From: Nitrospiraceae bacterium
Lineage (GTDB): Bacteria; Nitrospirota; Nitrospiria; Nitrospirales; Nitrospiraceae
Direction: 5' to 3'
NCBI GenBank assembly: GCA_900299245.1
Contig: OMJA01000058.1
Coordinates: 1-47,739 of the forward strand
Length of the DNA: 47,739 nt
The position numbers were made by a program, and so were the translations under genes. Shown here in pieces: positions 19,466 to 26,998 of the stretch (the stretch's first letter is position 1; every line of letters begins with the position of its first letter). A model generated the notes under the pieces. The model did no database searches and was not told where the DNA came from. It worked only from the letters and a program-made list of their open reading frames with translations.

Positions 19466-21496
19466 TTATTTCTTTCCCCGGGGTGCGGCTTTCTTCACCG
19501 GTTTCGCGGGTGCTCCCTTGGGCTGCGTTCCCCTGCGTTCTCTATCGGCAGCCACCGGCTTCTGCGCCGTCCTGCCCTTTTTGCCTGTCGGAGCAACGGG
19601 CTCGGTCTCACGCTGAATGACAGAAGCCGCCTGTTCGGCCGGCGCGACGGACGCCTGAACCTGCGTGGCCAGTTCAACCTCGCCTTCCACTCCGTCGGTG
19701 GTCACGATAATCGAATGGGGCAAGCCTTCCGGCCCTGCGCCGGTTTTACCCAGCGCCTCATCGGTCTTCAGACCGCCAGTGCGGGAGGTGGCGATTTTCT
19801 GCAGCTGGGCTTTCAATTTCTCTGTCTGCAGCGTGCCCCCCTTGAGGTGATTGCAGGCTTCCACGACTTCTTCGATATAGAGCTCGAAAATGTTACGCCG
19901 CCGGAATTCGCTGGCCGCGCGTTCCCGCCGCCGCAAAAACAACCCCAGTCGACGGCCGCACTCTCGCAGCGCCAGCGTGATTTCCTTCTGAATCTCATCG
20001 TAGTCCGCGATGGCTTCCTTGGATTCGCTCGTAAACGGCACCCAGACGGACGCCATATGCACGAAGATGACCATCGGTCCGCCCGGCAAAGCGCCGCGGG
20101 ACTGCGTGACGCCGTAATTCTTCCATGAGGTGCCGAGCACTGCTTTGAACGTCGAGCAGGCGGATTGCTGATAGAGCAACGGCACCCGGTTTGCGTAGCG
20201 GATGACGCGCGCGAGTTCGGAGTCCGTCTCCTCCTCCTCGCCTTCCGCTTTCGGCATGGCGGGCTGTTTGGGCTTAGTCTGATCTTCCGGCCGATGCCCG
20301 TACGCGAGTCCGACTTCAATGATAAACGGGTTGCCCCGATAGACTGCCGGCGGCCGGCTTACTGCCGTATAAAACTCGCCTTTAATCTGCTTATACAGCC
20401 CCGAGAGAATGGCTCGTTCTCCGATCGGCGAGATGCAGTTCGTCGGCGGCGCCATGATTTTGGTGTTTTGAACGGTCCGATAGAGTACTTCGGCGGCCGG
20501 CCCTTTCAGATCCCGCGGTTTCATGCCGGGAGAGATCTTGGCCGCCTTGCACATCTCGTCCGCCAGTTGAGGCGACACGCGGCAGAAGTCCCCGGCAAGA
20601 AATCCGGAGACCGTCTGGCTCTTCGTGTCCTGCAGCATCTTCAGCAACATGCCGAATTCAATTCCGTAGGGATGCGGCTTGATCTCGCGCGGAGAGGGCG
20701 GCAGTTCGTGATACGTCCGGGGATACTCTTTCGCCTCGCCTTCCGGAGGATAGTAGATCAGGCGCACATGCGGATTGGCGATGGAGGTCTGCTCCAGCCA
20801 TTCGTCGACGGAGGCGCGGCCCTTTTGATATTTCCCCTCGACCTCGATCGAAACTTGCGTGCCTTGCGGCTGGTTCCATTCGATCTGCTTGTTTTCATGC
20901 ACCAGCGGCTCGTTCTTCTTCGTGTCGATCTGCACTTCGAAGTAATGGGCGGCCGCCTTCGGGCCGGTGCGGGAAATAATCTTGACCGGCTTCCCGGTCG
21001 TCAGCTGCCCGTACATGCCTGCCGCCGAAATGCCAATGCCCTGCTGTCCCCGGCTCATCCGCATGCGATGAAACTTCGAGCCGTAGAGCAACTTCGCAAA
21101 GATCCGCGGGATATGCTGGCGGACGATACCGGGGCCGTTATCCGTGACGGTGATGCGAAATCTGGAGGCCTGACTGGGAGCGACCGGCTCCCCGTTCGAG
21201 ACGACCTCAAGACGGACGGTGACTTCCGGAAGAATCCCGGCTTCCTCACTGGCGTCGAGCGCGTTGTCGACGGCTTCCTTCACGCAGGTCAACAAGGCTT
21301 TTCGAGGATTGTCGAATCCGAGCAGATGCCGGTTTTTCGTAAAGAACTCGGAAACGGAAATTTCCCGCTGACGCGCACCCATCTCCGCGGCTGTCACCTG
21401 TTGCACGGGTTTGGCGACCGTCTTCTTCGGATCGGCTGATTCGGGAGCGGGCTGAGCCGCAGAAACGGACTTCGAAACGGAACGCGCGATGGCCAT
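19466..21496 (-). CDS. top6B: DNA topoisomerase VI subunit B (GHKL ATPase)
   Basis: EFFTKNRHLLGFDNPRKALLTCVKEAVDNALDASEEAG; VTDNGPGI; SRGQQGIGISAAGMYGQLTTGKP; 5-nt gap to top6A; Lys/Arg-rich C-terminal tail. Confidence 0.95.
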   Translation of the reverse strand: MAIARSVSKSVSAAQPAPESADPKKTVAKPVQQVTAAEMGARQREISVSEFFTKNRHLLGFDNPRKALLTCVKEAVDNALDASEEAGILPEVTVRLEVVSNGEPVAPSQASRFRITVTDNGPGIVRQHIPRIFAKLLYGSKFHRMRMSRGQQGIGISAAGMYGQLTTGKPVKIISRTGPKAAAHYFEVQIDTKKNEPLVHENKQIEWNQPQGTQVSIEVEGKYQKGRASVDEWLEQTSIANPHVRLIYYPPEGEAKEYPRTYHELPPSPREIKPHPYGIEFGMLLKMLQDTKSQTVSGFLAGDFCRVSPQLADEMCKAAKISPGMKPRDLKGPAAEVLYRTVQNTKIMAPPTNCISPIGERAILSGLYKQIKGEFYTAVSRPPAVYRGNPFIIEVGLAYGHRPEDQTKPKQPAMPKAEGEEEETDSELARVIRYANRVPLLYQQSACSTFKAVLGTSWKNYGVTQSRGALPGGPMVIFVHMASVWVPFTSESKEAIADYDEIQKEITLALRECGRRLGLFLRRRERAASEFRRRNIFELYIEEVVEACNHLKGGTLQTEKLKAQLQKIATSRTGGLKTDEALGKTGAGPEGLPHSIIVTTDGVEGEVELATQVQASVAPAEQAASVIQRETEPVAPTGKKGRTAQKPVAADRERRGTQPKGAPAKPVKKAAPRGKK

Positions 21497-21639
21497 TCAC
21501 CCTCTCATAGCAGCATGTTCACAAAACGGGCGGCATTCTACACAGATTGCCCAGCCGAGAAAACCCTCTCACAGGTTCGCAAGCGACCTGATGGCAAGGA
21601 GGAGATTCGCAGGGAGGGCGGCGATCCGCCGATACGGTT

Positions 21640-21797
21640 TAGGGTGGGAGGAGCACGCACCTACCGAGGAGTCAGTAGGTACGACGGAGATCTCGGGAGA
21701 ACTTTAGGCTTCCCAGTACAAGCTGGTCCTGCACACCGTTCTCACACTCAACCCCCTTATGAACCATATTCCCTCGGGGCGTTAACTCCCCCCACCC
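21640..21797 (-). ncRNA. ssrS: 6S RNA
   Basis: Minus-strand RNA GGGUGGGGGGAGUUAACGCCCCGAGGGAAUAUGG...GAGAACGGUGUGCAGGACCAGCUUGUACUGGGAAGCCUAAAGUUCUC...CUCCUCGGUAGGUGCGUGCUCCUCCCACCC. 12-bp closing helix (one G-U), inner helices ACGC/GCGU and CCGAGG/CCUCGG, large central bubble, terminal stem GAGAAC/GUUCUC; GGUGxGCA...GAAGCCUxAAA resembles the conserved 6S apical region. Confidence 0.85.
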
Positions 21798-21801
21798 GTT
21801 T

Positions 21802-21830
21802 AGAGTAGGCCCGCGCTCCGGGTGAGTCAA
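21802..21830 (-). promoter_or_regulatory. Sigma70-type promoter of the 6S RNA gene
   Basis: Minus strand TTGACT-17 bp-TACTCT, placing the start about 5-7 nt downstream, at the first G of the closing helix (21797). Confidence 0.8.
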
Positions 21831-22000
21831 GGGTTCTCTTTCGAGCCCGGGAAACCGTTCTGATCTGCAGTAGAAATATCGCCGCAGGCTCCCGATTCAT
21901 TTGAATCGCGTGACACCGAGCCTCTCATGCCAATCCGCGTAGTTGGTGTCAGGATATCTCGCCGAAACCTCATTTCATGCCAAACACGAGTCGAATCAGC

Positions 22001-22460
22001 CACGAATGATTATTTTGTCTGAGGGTGCAATTTTTCTCACGGGTAGAAAGAAAAAATATTTCACAACAGTCGTATTTCCCTTCATTTTTTTTACACGAGT
22101 CTGAATTTGCCGGACCCCTTCAAAAACCAACCACTTCCGCTGCGGACACTGTGATTTATGATGAGGCCACACCAGACTCCCCAACTTCTGTGGATAACTC
22201 TGTGCATGAGTATGATCCTGTCGTTGAAATGGCTGATTTCAACAGTCCCATGAGCAGACTGCCTAATAAATAGGCATTGTGCCGTCGTCGGCCGACCCCC
22301 CATATTTTGCGGCTTGACGGATGATTCTTTTTCTTTTCCACAATCCCTGGGTAGAGATGGATTCAAGAGGGATCGGCTGACCGAACCCATTTTGTCTAGA
22401 GCCGAATAGCCTCAAGCTACCAGGACTTATGCACAGCGATCAGCTCTCACTGTGGAGAAA
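22001..22460. other. Candidate replication origin / DnaA-box cluster with AT-rich segment
   Basis: Exact TTWTNCACA: 22189-22197 (minus, TTATCCACA), 22334-22342 (plus, TTTTCCACA), 22427-22435 (plus, TTATGCACA). One mismatch: 22057-22065 (plus, TATTTCACA), 22201-22209 (minus, TCATGCACA), 22451-22459 (minus, TTCTCCACA). 22001-22100 is about 34% GC by hand count. Confidence 0.65.
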
Positions 22461-22543
22461 CCCTTCGAATTTCCCATTGAATCGGAGCATTCAGGAAGCG
22501 ACAGCCTTGGCGCGCGCTGGTTCCCGTCCTCCCCGGCTCCACG

Positions 22544-22720
22544 CTATTTTTTACGATAGATGTTCAATCCGACTTTCTCTTCCCGGCCTGGAATCGTCAC
22601 ATTGCCTTCAGTGGAGGCAATGATCGTGGTTTTTCCTGATGCGGATGGACCGAACTCCTTGGACAAATCCACCTTGATCGTCAGCGTGGTTCCCTCGACG
22701 GTCAACTCAACATTTTTCAT
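22544..22720 (-). CDS. 58-aa conserved-looking small protein
   Basis: Hand translation: MKNVELTVEGTTLTIKVDLSKEFGPSASGKTTIIASTEGNVTIPGREEKVGLNIYRKK*; SD GGAGGAA upstream. Confidence 0.8.
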   Translation of the reverse strand: MKNVELTVEGTTLTIKVDLSKEFGPSASGKTTIIASTEGNVTIPGREEKVGLNIYRKK

Positions 22721-22941
22721 GATTTGTTCCTCCGGTGAAGGATCGAGGACGTAACTCTACTTGTTGCTCTACCCCGTGCGTGAACGCATGTCAATCGACA
22801 AGGGAACGAATCATGCCATGCCGCGCACGGACTTTCTTGTGGCGCACGAAGCCTCTTACGACACGAGTCGTCAAGGGTTGGCGGCCTGGTACCGATAGAG
22901 TTACTATCAGGCACGATATTGCTTGCTGGGATTGGACACGG

Positions 22942-23448
22942 ATGATGACGGAGTCAATGACGAACGAAGCGATCCGTGAAGCATGGATGGTTCTGGCGCG
23001 GGAAGTGCGCACCGGCGTGCTTCTCACGATGCGCAACGGCAAACCTTTCGGCTCGCATGTGCCGTATGTGCTTGGGGAGAATTGGACGAGAGCATATGTC
23101 CATCTCAGCCGCCTTGCTCTGCACACGCAGCATCTGCTTCAGGATCCGCAGGTCTCGCTCTTTCTGTCCGAATCCGATTCCCCCGAGAAGAACCCGCTGG
23201 CGTTGCGCAGAATGAATCTGCAGGGCACCGCCGCCATCCTGGGGACCGACATGCCCGCGTATGCGGGAGTCAAAGAGCGCTATCTCGCGCGATTCCCCAA
23301 GTCCGCCATGATGTTCGGGTTTGCCGATTTCTCGCTGTGGGAACTTCAGCTGCAGGACGCCCATCTGGTATTGGGGTTCGGCCAGGCGTATCAAGCGACA
23401 GCCGCCTCTCCCGAAACCTGGACCCACCAACAGCCCGAACGGAAATAA
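22942..23448 (+). CDS. Pyridoxamine 5'-phosphate oxidase-fold (HugZ-like) protein
   Basis: REVRTGVLLTMRNGKPFGSHVPYVLGENW...YVHLSRLALHTQHLLQDPQVSLFLSE; start chosen at 22942. Confidence 0.82.
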   Translation: MMTESMTNEAIREAWMVLAREVRTGVLLTMRNGKPFGSHVPYVLGENWTRAYVHLSRLALHTQHLLQDPQVSLFLSESDSPEKNPLALRRMNLQGTAAILGTDMPAYAGVKERYLARFPKSAMMFGFADFSLWELQLQDAHLVLGFGQAYQATAASPETWTHQQPERK

Positions 23449-23469
23449 CATACAAAACAGGGGAAGGTA

Positions 23470-23718
23470 CTAGCGGGAGTACTTGCGGAAGAAGGAGCCA
23501 GCAACGGCTCCCAGCGCAACGCCGCCGAAAAAGGTGAGACCGAGCATCATCAGCGCGGAACCGGGCCGGCTGCGCTCGCGCTGCCGGATATGGCGTCCGG
23601 CCTGAGTCCCGACCGAGGCCTCCCCGCCCACCCACAAATCCGAGTTATCCGGCAGTGCGGCGGCAGTCCGTGAGAACGGTGTAATCCGTATCCTGCGGTT
23701 CTGTTTGACGTCGTCCAT
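23470..23718 (-). CDS. Small hypothetical membrane protein
   Basis: 82-aa ORF with C-terminal segment ALMMLGLTFFGGVALGAVAGSFFRKYSR. Confidence 0.6.
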   Translation of the reverse strand: MDDVKQNRRIRITPFSRTAAALPDNSDLWVGGEASVGTQAGRHIRQRERSRPGSALMMLGLTFFGGVALGAVAGSFFRKYSR

Positions 23719-23745
23719 ATGTCTCCCAATCCTACTGATGGTTGT

Positions 23746-24162
23746 TTACTTGCTGACTGCCGGCTTTTCATCGGCCGGATCATCGGATTCCCAGGCATAG
23801 ACCGGCGTCAACATCGGTTTATAGGTCGGCAATGGAACAGGAAACGTCGCCATTTCAACCGCCCCGGCCACCGTCCGTGCGAAGAACATGCCGATCCCGT
23901 CGAACGGACCGCGTAAAACACCTCTCACCCAGCCTTCATTGGTCCCGACTTCATAAATCTGCCGCGGGACTTCAACCCATCCGGTCGAGAGATTGACCAC
24001 CCCTCGAATGAATTTTTCTGAAACCTGATAGCCGAGGTCCTGCGTGACAACTGCCTGCGCCCGCGCGTATCCCGGCAGACCGGCAACGAGCAAGAGCGCC
24101 GTCAGCAGAGTCCACGCGCAGATCCGACCGAAGCGGCCGCGCCCGCCGCCGTTCCCTTGCAA
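23746..24162 (-). CDS. TIGR04073-like (exosortase-associated type) exported protein; start uncertain (TTG at 24162 suggested)
   Basis: Signal-like CAWTLLTALLLVAGLPGYARAQA, then EKFIRGVVNLSTGWVEVPRQIYEVG...PFDGIGMFFARTVAGAVEMATFPVPLP. Confidence 0.65.
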   Translation of the reverse strand: MQGNGGGRGRFGRICAWTLLTALLLVAGLPGYARAQAVVTQDLGYQVSEKFIRGVVNLSTGWVEVPRQIYEVGTNEGWVRGVLRGPFDGIGMFFARTVAGAVEMATFPVPLPTYKPMLTPVYAWESDDPADEKPAVSK

Positions 24163-24193
24163 GTCGAAATCGCTTTCGTTATGGTACCGTACG

Positions 24194-25822
24194 ATGGATC
24201 GTACTCGTGCGCGCCAGCTCGTTCTCGCCTGTATCAGCGGACTCCTGCTTCCCTTTTGTTTCCCGAAATTCGATCTGGGCCTGCTTGCGTGGGTCGCCAT
24301 GATTCCCCTCCATTTTGCTCTGGACTCGTCTACGAGACGACGCGCCTTTTGGATTGGATGCCTGTCCGGCACAATCGGATTCACCGGAATTATGGCCTGG
24401 GTCGTGACCGCCATGACGACGTATGGCAAAGTCCCGCTCCCCGTCAGCTATGCCATCCTGCTCTTGCTCACAGCCTATCTCGGACTGTATGTCGGAATCT
24501 ACAGTTGGAGCGTCGTCTGGTTGCGGGAATTTTTACCACGGTACGGGATCTTTTTCTCTCCCTGCGTCTGGGTCGCGCTGGAACTCCTCCGGACCTACGC
24601 GTTTTCCGGATTCCCGTGGAGTCTGTTGGGGTATTCCCAATATCGCGAACTGGAACTGATTCAGGTCGCCGATCATCTGGGTGTCTACGGCGTGTCGTTT
24701 CTGATCATCCTGGTGAATCTGACCCTGGCGGAGTTGCTTCTCTGGCTCATGCCGTTCTTTCACGGATTTCACCCGAAGAAGCTTCCCTGGGAACTGGCTA
24801 CCATTACGACGCTGCTCATGGTGCTGACGTACGGATATGGAAATTCCCTCCTCGCGGGTGCCACCCATCAGCCGCCTAAAGGCACGATCACCGTCGGCTT
24901 GGTCCAGCCCAACGTCGATCAGGCGGTGAAGTGGGACATCGCCTTTCGCGATGAGACCATGGAGCGATTCGACCGTCTGACCGGCCGGTTCGGCAGCACC
25001 GCCGACCTCATCATCTGGCCGGAAGCCGCCACACCGTTTATTTTTGAGCGGGAGAAAGACTACCAGCTGCAATTGATGGCTCTGGCCGATCGGGCCAAAG
25101 CTCCAATCCTATTCGGGAGTCCGGCATTGCGTTATTATCCCGATCGCCGCCCGTACTTACTGAACAGCGCCTATCTTCTGGCGGCTGATGGAACCATCCT
25201 CGGGCGGTACGACAAGCATCATTTGGTCCCATTCGGGGAATATATTCCGTTGAAATCATCCCTGTTGTTTTTTCTCGATAAACTCGTGGAGGGCATCGGC
25301 GACTTTGAGGCCGGCCCCGGCGGAACGACCTTATCGCTGATTCCAAAGACCGCGGTCCGCGACGATGGCGCCGCCTTGGCGGCGCGCCCGCTCAAGTTCG
25401 GCGTGGCCATCTGTTATGAAGTGATCTTTCCCGACCTGGTCAGACAACTGGCCGTCAATGGCGCGGATTTCCTGGTGACGATCACCAACGACGGGTGGTT
25501 CGGCAATTCATCGGCGCCCGCCCAGCACTTTGCCATGGTGGTGTTCCGTTCCGTTGAAAATCACCTGGCCTTTGCCCGCTCCGCCAACACCGGCATCACC
25601 GGCGCCATCGATCCCTACGGGCGCATTCTCCACGCCACCGGGCTCTTCACTGAAGAAGCGGTTCAGGCGACGATCCCTGTCTGGCAGCCGCGCACGTTCT
25701 ACAGCCGCTACGGGGATGTGTTTGCCTACGCCTGTGTGGTAATCTGCGCGCTGTTGTGCCTGATCAGCCTGCTCCGCCCAAAAGAGCCGGTGCACGGCAC
25801 GACCGCCATCAACCCAGTGTAA
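24194..25822 (+). CDS. lnt: Apolipoprotein N-acyltransferase
   Basis: FSGFPWSLLGYSQY; LIIWPEAATPF; HLVPFGEYIPL; GVAICYEVIFPDLVR; ITNDGWFGNSSAPAQHFAMVVFRSVEN. Confidence 0.95.
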   Translation: MDRTRARQLVLACISGLLLPFCFPKFDLGLLAWVAMIPLHFALDSSTRRRAFWIGCLSGTIGFTGIMAWVVTAMTTYGKVPLPVSYAILLLLTAYLGLYVGIYSWSVVWLREFLPRYGIFFSPCVWVALELLRTYAFSGFPWSLLGYSQYRELELIQVADHLGVYGVSFLIILVNLTLAELLLWLMPFFHGFHPKKLPWELATITTLLMVLTYGYGNSLLAGATHQPPKGTITVGLVQPNVDQAVKWDIAFRDETMERFDRLTGRFGSTADLIIWPEAATPFIFEREKDYQLQLMALADRAKAPILFGSPALRYYPDRRPYLLNSAYLLAADGTILGRYDKHHLVPFGEYIPLKSSLLFFLDKLVEGIGDFEAGPGGTTLSLIPKTAVRDDGAALAARPLKFGVAICYEVIFPDLVRQLAVNGADFLVTITNDGWFGNSSAPAQHFAMVVFRSVENHLAFARSANTGITGAIDPYGRILHATGLFTEEAVQATIPVWQPRTFYSRYGDVFAYACVVICALLCLISLLRPKEPVHGTTAINPV

Positions 25823-25840
25823 GTCGAAAGGATGCCCGTG

Positions 25841-26981
25841 ATGTTAGACGAGGTGCGGAGCCGCGTGCAGACAGTCGGAGAGCAGGTTTCGGAACTACGG
25901 GGGCATCTTTGACCTCGCCCGCATGACCGCCGAGCTGGAAGAGCTCGAAGCCAAGATGGGGATTCCGACATTCTGGAACGATACCAAAGCGGCCGCCTCG
26001 ACCAGCCGGAAGAAAGTGACGCTCGAACGGGAATTGATCCAATGGCGCGAGATCGAGACGAAGCTCGGCGATCTTAAGGCGATGCTGGAGCTGGCTGAGG
26101 AAAGCCAGGATGCCTCCCTCGAGCAGGAATTGACGACGGATTTGCAGCGTCTTGAAACGACGCTGGCCGCGCTCCGTGTCGAGATGCTCCTCTCAGGCGA
26201 ACTCGATCCGAACAATGCGATCATGGCCATTCATCCCGGCGCCGGCGGCACGGAATCGCAGGACTGGGCGCAGATGCTGCTGCGCATGTACGTCCGGTGG
26301 GCTGAAACGAAGAAATTCAAAGTTGAAACTCTGGATATGCTCCATGGCGACGAAGCCGGCATCAAGAGCGTGACCATCTCGGTGACCGGTCCTTATGCCT
26401 ACGGCTATTTGAAGGCGGAAGCCGGCGTGCACCGCCTCGTGCGGATCTCCCCGTTCGATGCCAACAAGCGCCGTCATACCTCTTTTGCCTCGGTCTTCGT
26501 TTACCCGGAGCTCAATGAAGACATCGATGTCGTGATCGACGACAAGGATCTGCGCATCGACACGTTTCGCGCCGGCGGCGCCGGCGGCCAGAACGTGAAC
26601 AAAGTGGAAACGGCGATCCGGATTACGCACCTTCCCACCAACATCGTCGTGCAGTGCCAGAACGAACGGTCGCAGCTCCAGAACCGCAACGGGGCGATGA
26701 AGATTTTGAAAGCCCGACTCTACGAACTGGAAGAGAAAAAGAAGGAAGCGGTATTCAACGCCATCGTCGGCGAGAAAAAAGAGATCAGCTGGGGCAGTCA
26801 GATCCGTTCCTATGTCTTCCAGCCGTATCAGATGGTGAAAGATCACCGGACCGCCCATGAAAGCGGCAACGTCGCGGGCGTCATGGACGGCGATCTCGAC
26901 GCGTTCATCGAAGCGTATTTGAAGAAGAAGATGGCCGGCGCGCTCCTCGCACCGGCCAAGGCCGGAGCAGACGAGGTTTAA
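25841..26981 (+). CDS. prfB: Peptide chain release factor 2 with programmed +1 frameshift at the in-frame TGA 25910-25912
   Basis: [23 protein letters not shown] then CTT TGA C; after the shift [19 protein letters not shown]...; [13 protein letters not shown] and [16 protein letters not shown] motifs. Confidence 0.95.
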
Positions 26982-26998
26982 CAGAAGACAGGACGATC

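Noticed and set aside
20165-21439. 424-aa plus-strand ORF antisense to top6B
   Set aside because: Shadow ORF from GC-rich codon usage; the minus strand encodes a clear Top6B with all motifs.
21489-21808. Plus-strand ORFs of 72 and 97 aa (21489-21707, 21515-21808)
   Set aside because: They overlie the 6S RNA gene on the opposite strand, lack recognisable protein features and are better explained by RNA structure.
22025-22390. Small ORFs on both strands (82, 99, 61 aa) in the AT-rich region
   Set aside because: Low-quality composition, mutually overlapping, no SD or domain; the DnaA-box cluster explains the region better.
22001-22460. Using GC skew to confirm the origin
   Set aside because: Spot counts in a few 60-bp lines gave no usable signal because coding strand confounds it; needs whole-genome computation.
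25923-26981. 352-aa ORF as the full RF2
   Set aside because: Upstream 23 codons plus the CTT TGA C recoding site show the real start is at 25841.
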